Made by a program: the position numbers and the translations under genes. Below, one piece after another: positions 11,958 to 23,790 of a stretch of 64,000 bases of DNA. The notes beneath the pieces were generated by a model, which was given only the letters and a program-made list of their open reading frames with translations, ran no database searches and was not told the DNA's origin. Position 1 is the first letter of the stretch. Each line of letters begins with the position of its first letter. Origin of the DNA: Zhengitettix transpicula (lineage: Eukaryota; Arthropoda; Insecta; Orthoptera; Tetrigidae); the NCBI GenBank assembly GCA_037074705.1, contig CM073590.1:11230001-11294000 (forward strand), written 5' to 3'.

Positions 11958-12010
11958 CCACGGGTGGACTTGAGTCATCACCAACTCTTTAACCGTTACA
12001 CTACACTGGC
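11958..12010 (-). mobile_element. tRNA-like SINE head
   Basis: On the minus strand, TAGTGTAACGGTTAAAG (A-box-like, 11987-12003) is followed at tRNA-like spacing by GACTCAAGTCC (B-box-like, 11966-11976). This resembles a decayed tRNA-derived RNA polymerase III promoter. It is too divergent to be called a tRNA gene, and no 3' tail is defined. Confidence 0.4.
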
Positions 12011-12012
12011 AA

Positions 12013-13210
12013 TTGATCTTGAACAATATTGTCAAAACAACATAACCAAAAGACCTACAGAGATTTTTTTAATTTCCAATATACGTATGTCTTCAATTTG
12101 TTGCACTTATCTAATTTCATTACTTTCACACAAACAGAAAATTTATTCTACAGCTATACGAATGCTTGTTGAAATTGAATTAATAAAGAGAAAGAGAATG
12201 AACTCCAGTTACCTAGGAAAGGATCACCATTCCAAATTTCAACAAATTCGGGTCGGACGTTTCTCCAAATAGCATGATACTCTTGAAGATTTAAGGTCGA
12301 ATCAGGAAAATTTAATATTATTAGTTCATCGTGGAAACATCATTCACATTGAAAATTGTGTCATTCATTTTCTTGATTCAAAATGCTCATTTTGTCGTAA
12401 AATCCATTCATGATGAGGGAGGGGACGGAGTCTTTGCGATAGGGATTCTTTATTCCATTTGGGTTAATGTTTATACAGGTTAATCAAGTTTACTGAAAAT
12501 TAAGGAATATTTTCTCAGGTAAGCATCGATTCGCACACAAATATAACTTTGACGAAATTTTAAAGCGAAATTTATAGCAAATATTCCGATGATTTACATA
12601 TGTAAAAAAGTAATGTATTAGAAATAACCATTTAATAAGTTCAATTTTAACCTTAATCGTACTTTAACCCTTCAAGCATGCCAATACTTAAAAGCATACA
12701 TACGAATAGCTGACGTGTCAATAAATTTATTAAAAATAGAAATTCGATGAATTGAAGTTCTTTCACCTTTCTTTACTTACAAAGCGACAGGAAAAGGAAC
12801 TCACCTGAAATTAAATTTAAAAAAAATCTTGTTAGTCAAATGAACACGACTTATACACAATATAAAATAATGTTATAAAATTCGCATAATACAAATTGAG
12901 GTTGAGTAATAATTCCCTCGAAAACTTTCTTTGAATGAGGCGGAATAGTTATTTATAAAAAATTTAGTTTTGAGTAATGTTGAACGGTATAATTTATAGT
13001 AATTCTTATACTCTACTACTTTTCTGGAAATTCACTACTTCCCGATAGGTGAAGCTCAATATTTAAATCATAACAGAAGATAATTTTATAAATCTAGTCG
13101 AAATATTTCCCGCATTTACCCGGCGTGCACACCCACAAATATACAATTAAAACTGTTTTTGAGAGCATAATGGGGCGCGAAAGGACGCAGATATGCCATG
13201 ATTGAATAAT
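12013..13210. other. Unannotated AT-rich stretch
   Basis: No gene or repeat recognised. Confidence 0.4.
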
Positions 13211-13230
13211 CTCATAGCGCCCCCTGCTGA
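13211..13230 (-). promoter_or_regulatory. CTCF-like site
   Basis: The minus strand reads TCAGCAGGGGGCGCTATGAG. Its 12-bp core CAGGGGGCGCTA is identical to the core of the animal CTCF consensus. It stands in AT-rich DNA, where a 12-bp GC-rich match is unlikely by chance. CTCF binds such sites as an insulator and loop anchor in bilaterian animals. Binding here is inferred from the motif alone. Confidence 0.45.
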
Positions 13231-13724
13231 TTTCAATTCTGGCGCTCCGTAACATAATTACGAGCTAAACATTAAAGTCGGAGAAAATTTAATTTCTTCT
13301 GTGCTATTGAAATGTAATTTATGAAAGTATAAAATAGTAAATAGTGGTTTGAAACGCGTGCAGGAATTAATTCGTGAAGCTCAACACATGATTTAAAACA
13401 AAACAGTTAACTCTTTAACTAAAGCTTGAGCTACGAGACTATCATTCAACTCAGTGGGCCAAGCCGGGTTCGAGCCTTTGATCATTAGCTAAACATTGGC
13501 GTGGAAAGTGAAATGAACTCAAAGCCGGTCCACGTAAAAAAACCTACCTTACCTTTAATAAAATCTACCAAAGTAACTACATATATATATATACTATCTG
13601 ATTTTCCGGCTTTGAGTAGGTATTTATGAATCTCAATCTTTAATTAGAACGAAAAGGGATTAATTTGCCCACTAATCTATTGGACCTTTCGATGCCAAAA
13701 TTAACCACTTCTCAAGCCGCTGCC

Positions 13725-13786
13725 TAGACTCGATTTGAACACGTGAACCAGCATCGTGTGCGTCACTGTTCATCTTAACCACAAAG
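13725..13786 (-). mobile_element. tRNA-like SINE head
   Basis: On the minus strand, TGTGGTTAAGATGAAC (A-box-like) is followed about 35 bp later by GTGTTCAAATCGAG (B-box-like), then GTCTAGGCAGCGGC. The spacing fits a tRNA-derived SINE promoter. Decayed, ends not defined. Confidence 0.4.
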
Positions 13787-13799
13787 GAAATTATGGATT

Positions 13800-15740
13800 C
13801 AACACCAATCGTAAGGGGAAAATTAGCGTTAAACTATATGCAGAGTGACACTTTTAAACTCAGCAATCCCGGAAAGTATTTATTCGAAACCAATATCAAT
13901 CGTTTTGGCATTAATTTTAAATTTCACGCCCTTGCCGAATACTAGGGGCGTTATGGCGATTCCACGGTCATGGGACAAACTTTGAGGGATGGAACAGTTT
14001 ACTAGATCATACATTTTTTTTTGTATAGGAATATATGGTCAGAAGTGACACGTTGAGGACGAACACAAAAAGTGAGACATGAAAATTAAAACATTGTTTA
14101 TTCAGAGTATCATCGCAAAGAGCTTCTTTCCAGCAATAGTTTACAAAAAAATTCTCAAAAATGGACCACCGGAAATATTCCAGTTGACTTAATGTGAACC
14201 TCGTTGCTCGACTAACCATTGCGGCTGCAAGCGTGCATCTTTGGAACTGTTCGCCAATCACTACTTCGGCGCTACCAATCATGGATCATTATAATTATGA
14301 TATTTGAATTTTATTTTCATATAGGCTAAACATTCAGAGATATTTTCTTTTTTTAAAAAAAACTTCAGTTTTACCATTAATTTCGTATAGCGCAGCTCTC
14401 AAGGCTGTCGATCGTACAGAAAAACTTAGACCACGTAAAATGTGGGAATTTTGATACTCTTTAATTTCATACTTATTCAACTTTCCCAACTTCTAGAGTT
14501 TTATTGAAAAAATAGGGATTTTTTCATAAAAATTGTAGAAAATTCCATTTTCCGGGAAAATGTTTTGTTGGAAAACCTGAAATTTGTGTTTAGTGACTCA
14601 ATCAGTATCTTAGAACCAGATATCAATTCTACACTAAAACGTTCTCGTACGTTTCCCATATTTTTCGGTTGACCGGACTATTTTCTCTCCAACCTACTCT
14701 TTCTAAATTTACCCTACGTATTATTAATATACCTAACCCTCTTATTTAATGTGGATTTCGACTCATTACTAACTTAGATTCTCTTTCTCAAAAGTATCTA
14801 CCCACTACTGTTTTATAATTACTGCATATTCCATTGTGCCAGTAACATGCCATTTATTATAAAATTTCTGACAGTCATAATTCATAGTTGCTGAACCATG
14901 TCGTTTGCCGTATGTCAATACTTTTAGTCTACATTGGTCAAATACTTATTTTATTAGTTTTAATGGTATATTACATTTATAAAGAATTTAAATTCAGATC
15001 TACTAGCACCCAGATTTTTCACGATCCTTCACATACATATAGCGTTTGTTCATTTGTTATAAACATAAATTACAACAAAAGTTACAGAACTAATGGCAAT
15101 AATATTTTGTTACAGATATAATCAGAACTACGAATAATATACATTTCGTGTTCGCAGATGCAGACTCGGGCTTAGGTCATACCCCGATTTAGTATCCGAC
15201 TATTTTACGTGACGTCGTATTTACGGTAAAATTCCAGTACTCTGTAGTCACTTTTTCGTCAAATAGGTTGAGGAAGTTTGACTGGTTACAATGTTCCTGA
15301 ATGACAAGTGCATTAATAAGTCTAATGTTGACATCACGTAAATCGATTTCATTTTCGATAAGGAGAATATTAATTTATTTTACTATCTCCTCGTCACTGT
15401 GTATTAACTCTTTTGAGTTGACAAGTTCTAATTTGTTTGCGTACGACATTTTAAATGAAAATAAGTTACTTTGCCGGAGCAGGTAAGTTCGAATTGTAGC
15501 GCAACTGCAGCAAACATTCCGTTAAGATTTTTCCTCCGTGTCGACAGTCTAGGACATAATGCAGTATTATGGAAAGTAATGATAATCACTAATGACAAAA
15601 TTTACTAATGTTAATACCCAGTAACATGAATAAATGTGCCAACATCCCTCAAAATAGAAATTTCCCAATTTAATAGCATATATTTATTTTTTGAATTTAT
15701 TATTTGAAATTAAGGTATTATTTTCTTAAATTTATGTATA
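13800..15740. other. Unannotated AT-rich stretch
   Basis: No gene or transposon recognised. A weak exon-like segment ending at a consensus donor at 15482 is treated as unproven. Confidence 0.4.
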
Positions 15741-15742
15741 TG

Positions 15743-15744
<2 letters not shown>

Positions 15745-15781
<37 letters not shown>
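15745..15781. repeat. TA microsatellite
   Basis: About 18 TA units preceded by TATG-type interruptions. Confidence 0.95.
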
Positions 15782-15783
<2 letters not shown>

Positions 15784-17040
15784 TTATAAAGAGATAACTA
15801 TAAAACTAGTAGTACAGGGAAGTTTAGGGATTGATCATTTCTGTAATACATATAGATTTAACGTCTGAGTCAATGAATAGTAATACGACCTTAGATTTCA
15901 TAAAAATTTAATGCGATCAACACTTACACAGAAAATAATTTAAACATTGAATCAATGTTTAAATGATATTAGAGAAAGCGTCAATGTATCGTTGAAACGT
16001 CCAGCGATGTAGTAGTTTTTTTGTTTAATTTATTATTTGTGTAACTGTTTTTCATATTCAATGTGTTTGGAAACTAAGGTCGTATTAATGTTTATTTTTA
16101 CTCATTTCCGACATCACAAGAACGATTTAGTCCAAGTATATGAAATATTACCACTACTATAAAGTTTTAAATTATATTCTCTACTCGTTTCGGGGATCCT
16201 ATAACCCTGATAATTCTTTTATCAGGCATAGAAAAGCCGATAAGCTTGTAACATGCAACATCTATTCTAACTGGGCTGTCGTGTGCTGAGAGCCTTATGC
16301 GCTGTTGACTTTGCGGAATAAGGGTGGGCTCAGCTCCTCAATTCCAACAAAAAGTCATCCCTTCACTTCAACGTCATAGTTTGTACTCTTAATAACACGT
16401 ACCTTATTAATTTAGAACATGTCTACGGGTTTTATAATAGATTGTCTTGATGTAATAGAATTAATATAATCACCTTAGTGCTTCATATTACTGAACTGAA
16501 TATATCAGCATTAATTCCCTCTTTGCATTATTTGAAATTACAATTTTTCTTTCCATAGAGCATTAACAAATCGTAACTGAATTGGTTTCTTGTCATTCAT
16601 TTCTAAAATCATTAAGATTATAACTTTAATGGCACAAAAAACCCACAATCCTACATGCGCATTGGATTTTGGTTTATAGTTATGTTTATTGTACGAAAAC
16701 AAATAACCTATAACTCTTAATTTTGAAATATTATATGTAACATATAAAGTTATTATCTGTGATACGAGTAGTGTAATCGTGCATACATCACCGATTCATA
16801 AAATCGTTTAAACTAATTTTAAAATGCATGGAAAGCACTTTCATTTTTAATTCCTCATTTTATCGGACAATGGAAAAAAAAACTAGTACTCAATATTATT
16901 GAACAGGAATAATATTTTAGTGAAAAATATTACATTAAGTTAAGCAGTTTCAGGTCTATTAGTGTTTCTCCGCCACACGATGAAGTACGGATATTTTACT
17001 ACTTAGAATTAATAATACAGTGTGGATTTCACTCGCGCGC

Positions 17041-17044
17041 ACAG

Positions 17045-17091
<47 letters not shown>

Positions 17092-17093
17092 GA
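17041..17093. repeat. Compound CA/GA microsatellite
   Basis: A CA array runs directly into a GA array with one CA interruption. Confidence 0.95.
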
Positions 17094-17417
17094 TCAGTAA
17101 CATTAGAGCTTTAAGGGGTCGATTCAGATTATAACATGAAGCTTTATAGTGAGTGCCTTATATATTGAAATCTTGTAAGAAAAATGATTTGTTTTCCAGC
17201 AAAAAAAAAACAGTATTTTTTTAAGTATCTTCCCGTCATATAGTCTTAGGCGAAAAGCACAAAAGACGATATTACACATATAGTCGGACAAGAGCTTTTC
17301 AGATAATATGACCCCCTAAACATTGAAATTCGTAACAGGACACAATGTAATTAATACTTTTGTAGTAGATAAAATTTTCGGGTCTCAACCCGGGTTAATT
17401 GTTAGTTGAATAACAAC

Positions 17418-17452
17418 AACGTTTCGCCGGCAAGCTCCGCCATCGTCATCAG
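17418..17452 (-). ncRNA. Hammerhead-like ribozyme motif, left arm
   Basis: Read on the minus strand: CTGATGA, a stem II hairpin with a GGAGCTT loop, then GAAACGTT. The base before CTGATGA begins AAC, which pairs with GTT after the predicted cleavage site (stem I, continued by a wobble pair). Stem III is only AC/GT, as in the small hammerheads of Penelope-like elements. One base separates CTGATGA from the helix, so the fold is slightly off canonical. Confidence 0.5.
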
Positions 17453-17478
17453 GTTAACTGTACTATTACACAGTTAAC

Positions 17479-17513
17479 CTGATGACGATGGCGGAGCTTG
17501 CCGTCGAAACGTT
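17479..17513 (+). ncRNA. Hammerhead-like ribozyme motif, right arm
   Basis: The plus strand has CTGATGA (17479-17485), a stem II formed by GATGGC and GCCGTC (one T-G wobble pair) around a GGAGCTT loop, then GAAACGTT (17506-17513). TAAC just before the core pairs with GTTA after it, giving a four-bp stem I. Stem III is two base pairs, so dimers would be the active form by analogy with known short-stem hammerheads. Predicted cleavage follows T17513. Confidence 0.55.
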
Positions 17514-17599
17514 GTTATTGAACAAACAATTGGCCCGGGTTGAGACTCGAGAATTTTATCTACAACAGATTCACCGGGTAAGCCGTCGCTCTCTAATAT

Positions 17600-19682
17600 T
17601 TTTGTAGATTGAGTATAACCATTTTGTTATGCAAGACGTTTAAATTTCGACTTTTAAATTTGCTTTATGAGGAAACTAAAGTAGTCATACTCTTAGGCCC
17701 AGTTGTAATACATGTTAAATTTTTTGATGAGTAGTATGAACCTAGACGTGTCGTTAAAATGGCACAGAAACCGTAATTATTGCCAAAGCAAGATTTTAGC
17801 TTTACGAAATTAAAAGAAAAACACATTTTGGTAAGCATAAGGAACGTCTCGTTAAATAAAAGACTGACGGGTTTCTCCAATCTTTATTTATCCTGATATA
17901 CATTGGATTTAAGATTGCCACACAAAAAGGATTGGACAAACCAAGTTCACGCTTGGATTGTGCTTCGCTGACAGCCTGGGGGCTAGTAAAGTAGACAAAA
18001 GAAGACCGGGTTGGAAGTAATGAGCAATGATGCCCGAGGTACCCGACACAGTTCGTTCGATTTATCCGCTCCGCAGAGCGAACCACGCATCAAAAGAACA
18101 CAAAGAGCCTGCCGGCTTCGCACCAACTCAACTAACCCACTAACACTCAAAATACCAAGGCACACAGGACTGTCTGACTTTCTTTGAAAATACAAATAAT
18201 TCCAGAAGAAATAAATATTCAAAACTCATACGCTTGAAACTTAGTGGCCATAAGAGAAATGAGTCCATTCTTAAACGCATCCGAGTCAATAGTTGGAGGA
18301 TACAGATTACTTTCTTCTGCAGATACTATTTTTAAGATATTAAAATATAACACAACCCACGATAAAGCATTGTAGGTCGTGAGAATCGCATTGACGACAA
18401 TGGAGTTCAAATTCTTTCAGCCATCCTCAAGTTTTCCCCAGATTCTCCAAATCATTCAAGACATACACCGAAATGAACCCCTAATAACTAGGCGCTGTCT
18501 TCCTAAAGAGGAGCTATCCAAGTGTATGACGGAAGACTCGACACAAAGACTATTCTAAATACGTTTACAATCAGTGCATACACGGTTCAAGGAAAGTCGT
18601 GTAATGATATATATATTTATAAAATATTATATCATTCGTACGATTTTTTCCAGAAGTATCCGAGATTTCCTACACACTATAATTTACGTGATCGTGTTCA
18701 CGGAATTTGAAACTGTCTCTTTGCGTTCATGAACAATCAGTTTGCTTCAGATACTGATTATAGGCAATTCCCCGTATCTATATCTACTGATATCTAAATC
18801 CAAATCACACTTCAATACTCCTAATAAAAGTTCATTGAGAGGAACAGTTAAACAGTAATTTCACAAAGCTTTTGTAGAATATCTGGTCTGGAATGAACCG
18901 TGTAAGAACTCTTCCGTTTTCCTCAAAGATTGGCCATGCTTTTCATATCGAGCAATTTCCAGAAAAGACTCTTGAAAGTATTAATTTCTTAGTAGATTGA
19001 CTGTGAAATTATTTGAGACTTTTCGGGATAATGTCAACAACTTCAAATGTAGAATAATATATTATCCTTAGATTTTAGTCTCATCTCAGGCAGATCAATG
19101 AAAAGAAGAGGTTTTAGATCTTTATTTACTGATAATTATATGTTCAAATGCTGTTAGAGAAATACGCAAACTAGCGTTAAACGTCAATTTATGTTTAATT
19201 TAATTTTTTTCGTCGTATTAATTGTATTAAAAGTATCGTTTAAACGTATCGTACAAAAAAGCTTTGCTTTTAGATATCGCTCACTCGTAAATTATGTAAG
19301 CGTTTCAAAAGTAGATAAATTAGTTCACTGATCTATTCGCAATACTGACACTACAGGTTTCAAATACACACACACAGATGATATATAAATGTATAGCACA
19401 TGTTTCATGGTAAATATTAAACTTTTTAGTAATCTATTAAATCTATACTTTGTGTTCTCAGATCCATAAATGTTAGAATTGAATTATTACGTACCATTTA
19501 GTACGTTCCTAAATTCAGAAATTTCGCTTATTAACTAAATTATTGTATGCATTTCAAAGGTTAACAAGCATTAAAATACTAAGCAAGAACCTATCGAAAT
19601 AAATTCACTTAAATGTTTTGCTAACCGCATAGAGAGAAAAATTTGAACAATTATTCTTTAAATTTGGAATGCAATATTTCAG
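17600..19682. other. Unannotated stretch
   Basis: Mostly AT-rich with a GC-richer block at about 17940-18140 containing overlapping minus-strand frames of 70-95 codons. None resembles a known protein, and they are probably fortuitous. Confidence 0.35.
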
Positions 19683-19810
19683 GCTCGGGATCCAGAAGCT
19701 ACCTTCCGGATACGGAGTTCCGCTTCCTCTCGCATTTCCTTAGTGTTTCACAATGAATACAACACTAATGGCCACGGTCCAACAGTGACAATCATAGTTT
19801 ATAGAAGCTG
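19683..19810 (+). CDS. Candidate internal coding exon, unknown gene
   Basis: A 128-bp segment lies between an acceptor (GCAATATTTCAG) and a consensus donor (AGCTG|GTAAGTGC). Only one of three frames is open, and it is open throughout (42 codons). The peptide begins ARDPEATFRIRSSASSRISL and continues with VFHNEYNTNGHGPTVTIIVY, a plausible soluble beta-rich sequence. The segment is clearly GC-richer than its flanks. It ends two bases into a codon. I do not recognise the protein. Its phase does not join directly to the exon candidates at 48256 or 62047. Confidence 0.45.
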
Positions 19811-20403
19811 GTAAGTGCAATTTTTTTTAACAAGAGAATTAAATATTGGCTTGAAGTTATATAAATCAGTTCTTCCCTACGCCATCGGCTTCAAATCACG
19901 ATTTAATACTTTATAAACTGGAATATCTTTTAATGTGAGACAATATGACACCAACGAGGATCATGTCTTGGCCCAAGTTGCTAGCTGGTTTCGAATCTTT
20001 ATTTCACTATATAAACGCCGCTCGCAACTTCTGTTGGCGTGTATAATATAATATACGGTCAGAAGCATACTTAAATAATTATATAAAAATATATTATTGT
20101 CGCTCTTTGTAAAACAGAGTCTATGAAGAAAACAGAGATACAATCACACATAACATGCACAAAAGAATAAAAGTTACAGTGATGAATATGTAAGTAAGCA
20201 CATCATTTAATGAACAATTATATTCGAGAACGAAACAGATCGTTAATAATTCAAACACATCTTGGTAATTTGAGTGCGGTTTCGTATTACTCACACGGAA
20301 TCTCCATCCTTTAAACAACTTAGAAATTGATTCAAAAGTATTTCAAAATAGAGGAGAATTACTGTATATTAGTGAAGGGCACTTCACTTAATAATATCAA
20401 ACA

Positions 20404-20457
20404 ACAGAGAAATACATTTAATAGCAATTTGTGGGGGGGGGGGATACGTTTCGAATT
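20404..20457. repeat. Left copy of a duplicated flank
   Basis: ACAGAGAAATACATTTA at 20404-20420 recurs at 21025-21041, and GTTTCGAAT follows in both copies. The two copies flank the hAT element. A G11 run interrupts this copy. Confidence 0.6.
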
Positions 20458-20481
20458 TAAGTGTGACACGATGGTCTAAAC

Positions 20482-21018
20482 CAGCGTTTCCAAAATATTT
20501 CTTTACTATGCCCCCCCCCCCCTCCCCAATGTAACAAATGTATATATTTTGTATTAAAATATTGAATTGTTTCCTAAAGAAGCCTTATTTCATCTTTTGT
20601 ATAACTGTTCTTCTATAGTAATAATTCCGTTCATAAGCAAAGTAATAATTTATTTGAATCTGAGATCGCTAAACTCAACGCTCATTCGAGATTTTGTATG
20701 ATATTAAGTTCTTATTTCATTTAACACGCGGAGTTGGCGCTAGACTACAGTAGACAAGCATTTCGCGCATGCCATAGTATTACAGTACGTACTGCTCCTC
20801 AGTGGAGATAGTAAACACTACGCTTCCAGTAAATTGTAATTTATATTACTCCTATATTTCAAGTGTGGCTCTATGGAAAGCACCAAAAGTACCAAATACT
20901 TATTTCAAATTGAGATACCAACAGTTTTTCCTTTTGTATAAGCGGTTTTTATATTTTAGACGAGCTCATTTTCGAATTGCACCTCTGTGGGGCGTGCGCT
21001 TCACGTTGGCAAACACTG
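20482..21018. mobile_element. Non-autonomous hAT element
   Basis: The left end reads CAGCGTTTCCAAAATATTTC and then a C-rich run. The right end is the inverse of CAGTGTTTGCCAACGTGAAG followed by CGCACGCCCCAC. Both match the CAGxGTTTCCxAA form of hAT termini. The 8-bp flanks GTCTAAAC (20474-20481) and TTCTAAAC (21019-21026) differ by one base and fit the NTCTAAAC-type hAT target duplication. At 537 bp with no transposase frame it is a non-autonomous, MITE-like copy. Confidence 0.82.
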
Positions 21019-21088
21019 TTCTAAACAGAGAAATACATTTAAAAGTAGAAAAAAAATGTTTCGAATAGAATTTGTTTTTAATAAGAGA

Positions 21089-21200
21089 CTACACGTGGTA
21101 ATCCACGTGGTGGCAACTCCCCTTTTAATAACATAGGAAGCGATTTGAAAGGGGGGGATAAGGAAGGGTAGATGAAGGCAGCCAAGAGTTAACTTGGACG
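21089..21200 (+). repeat. GC-rich dispersed repeat, copy 2 (partial)
   Basis: Matches the head of the GC-rich family (GTAATCCACGTGGTGGCAAC, then GAAAGGGGGG and AAGGCAGCCAAG) and stops before the central conserved block. It lies just beyond the hAT element. Confidence 0.8.
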
Positions 21201-21965
21201 AATACACATGAGAGATCAAGGTCCCTGTATGAACTCTCATGATTGTTTAACCTTATTCACGTTTTATTTTATGGTATTTGTATTTTTATACTTCCTCAGA
21301 TTTCTGTTTTCGTTTTTTAAGAGCAGAAATAATTTTTCCCAATGAATTAAGTATGTTTAATTTATCTGAGCCACTATAATTGTAATTTTTTACTTTTACT
21401 AGAAGTGAGGCTAATAAAAATTTCATATAAATTCTGGTTTACCTACACTATCCAAATATAGTGACTTACTTCTCCGTGACGTTAGGTCGAAACAATTTAA
21501 ACCGCCCTCAAAGGCCTTTTGTTTTACAAAGCGCATAACATTAGCAAAAATACTGAGAAAAAATGCCTAGTTCTTGATTTGTAAGGCATTAGTCATGTTG
21601 GAGAATGTTTGAGAAAGGGCTGCTGTGAGCGGTTATCTTGGGGCTAATTTAACGCTCGGCTGCGTCGCCGAGGGCTTGGTGTGTCTGGAGCAGCAGACAC
21701 TTTGTTGTAATTGCCAGAGTTGGCCAAGTCCTGCAACCAGCGTCAACTCATTCTTTCTCATCTGCGTCCATTCCTCCGCAAACATCCCTGCTGATTCAAT
21801 CTATTACGCCTTTTTCCTCGGAAAAAGTCCTTACTGTGTCCCTTAACTGTGATAAAAGAAACGTATAAAAACAAATATAAAGTTGGTACCGGAGGTTGCT
21901 TTCCGTGATACTTTCACCTTACTTAACTAAACAATGAATTAGCAAATTTACGAAGACAGAAAATA
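21200..21965. other. Unannotated stretch with GC-rich island
   Basis: No repeat recognised. GC content rises at about 21610-21790. A 73-codon frame there has no recognisable similarity. A regulatory role is possible but unsupported. Confidence 0.3.
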
Positions 21966-22031
21966 TCCAATATTCATTGAAGAAATCAGAACAATCCAAT
22001 ATTCATTGAAGAAATCAGAACAATCCAATAT
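21966..22031. repeat. 29-bp tandem repeat, 2.3 copies
   Basis: The unit starting TCCAATATTCATTGAAGAAA occurs perfectly twice (21966-21994, 21995-22023) with a partial third copy. Perfect identity implies a recent duplication. Confidence 0.95.
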
Positions 22032-23736
22032 GGTAATTTGAACTCCAGCTGAATGTTCGGTATCGTCATATAATCACTTGAAAGCACTACGACATGTGCA
22101 CGTGGATGTCTTCATAATCAATACGTTGAATTCTCTTTCGTGATTGTTACATGGACTACAGATCGCAATCCCAGACTCGTTAACAGTGTCATATTTACAA
22201 AAATTTATTCCAGTACAAAATCATCCACATATTTCAAATGTCACCTTTTAATTATCGGGCTACGGTTTTTGGCCATCCACAATCTACCATTGTAGAATAC
22301 TCTGTTTTGATGAAAAGTATACATCAGGTCATCAATGTTAATCACGGAACTTGCTATGGATTTCAGGCCTGGGAACAAGATTCAATTCAAGTAGTGAGGT
22401 TGTGAGGATTTCATAATTACATTGAATCCACACCTTTGCAAGTTTATCATACAGCTACGATGCAAAAATCAAATATGTGTGCTTAGTGACCCGACTAAAC
22501 GACTTGGAGATTGCATAACCATGCACCTTAATTGTAGCGTTTGTGATTTCTGTCATCCAAAAAAAAATCCTCTTCATCCTGAGCTAACTTGCCTCAATCG
22601 ATCACAACGGTTTCCATCTCGATCAGTGTAGACATTTCGGTATAAATAATTTTCCATACTCAAATCACTACACATCCTACATAGTTTCACATGATTTTTA
22701 TGATACATTCTCCCATATTCTTCACTGATATTGATTTGCATGAATCTCTTTTTATTTTAGTCACACCGTTACGTGACGAAAGGCAGCCACCAATTTATTT
22801 ATAACTTTACAATTCGTCCAGTCCTTCAAACGAAATAACTTAATCATTAATTATATCTAGTGCCACCTATAGATATGAAACGAATTATTTCATACGAAAC
22901 GTAATATTTCGTTAGATGCTGCTCCGCTCTTCTGTTCACTGAGCATCATTTTTTGGTGGGATAATTTTTTGAAAAATAGCATAATAAGTAATTTCAATAA
23001 CAACCTAATCAGTCATAACACGCTGATTATGATGACGGGATGTTGGAGAAAACTTTTCATTTTCGTGTACTCTTTGTATTATACAGTTTTACAATAAGGT
23101 CGCGTCCTTAAACATGTTCACAAAATATTACTGTCTTCACTTCTGACATATTATTAAAATTTTGGAATTTCATTACGTCCATATTAAAAATCTCCTAGAT
23201 TAAATTCGCAGCTGACGTTCACGACGGAACTCTGATATAATATCACGGGTGTGTAGGCCTGCATTTGCATTCGCCTCGGCTCTTGACCTAGTGACAAAAG
23301 CACATTACACCCAACCTATGGTTTTATTATATTGACATTAAATGAAACGATTAGTGTTAACAGAATATTTACCAGAAACACATTTTCCTAACTAGAATTC
23401 AATATGATTATTTACAGAGCTTCTGATACAAAATGTGTAAAAGTATTTGTATTAATATTAACAGATTATAATATATTTCCATGCCCCTATAATTCCTATT
23501 TAAATGCTTATTCGAAAGTTTTTAAGAGTTGTATTTATTTCGGACAAGTATCACACCAGACGATTGTCTTTTCAGCCTCTCACATTGTGGAGTTAAAGTT
23601 TTTTATTTGAGCATGTTTGGAACGATCCAGGCCGAGGAAACACCACTGAAAAATTATCTGTCCATAGATAATAATGTGACTTAGTTCTGTAGGTTGCTTA
23701 AAAAAGTGGTTAATCCTCGTATCGGCCTAAGAGAAA
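22032..23736. other. Unannotated AT-rich stretch
   Basis: No gene or repeat recognised. Confidence 0.4.
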
Positions 23737-23749
23737 TTATGTATGTATG

Positions 23750-23782
<33 letters not shown>
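23737..23782. repeat. TATG/TA microsatellite
   Basis: TATG units run into a TA array. Confidence 0.95.

Positions 23783-23790
<8 letters not shown>

Larger units (their letters stand above)
17365..17563. repeat. Near-perfect palindrome carrying two hammerhead-like motifs
   Basis: Left arm 17365-17461 and right arm 17470-17563 are reverse complements with a handful of differences and an 8-bp spacer. Each arm runs from GTAGATAAAATT through GTCTCAACCCGGG to the ribozyme-like core near the centre. The arrangement equals two copies of one retroelement end joined head to head. The conserved core in both arms suggests a recent origin. Confidence 0.9.

Noticed and set aside
13470..13500. GGGTTCGAGCC as a tRNA B box
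   Set aside because: No A box at the right distance on either strand.
15418..15481. Plus-strand exon before GTAAGTTC
   Set aside because: Acceptor is poor and the frame is AT-rich with no distinct composition.
15961..16010. GTTGAAACGTCC as ribozyme 3' core
   Set aside because: No CTGANGA box upstream at a usable distance.
16206..16226. CCTGATAA ... TTATCAGG as a hammerhead core
   Set aside because: It is a simple perfect 8-bp hairpin, and G8 of the core is missing; the GAAAC on the other strand does not align with a proper stem II.
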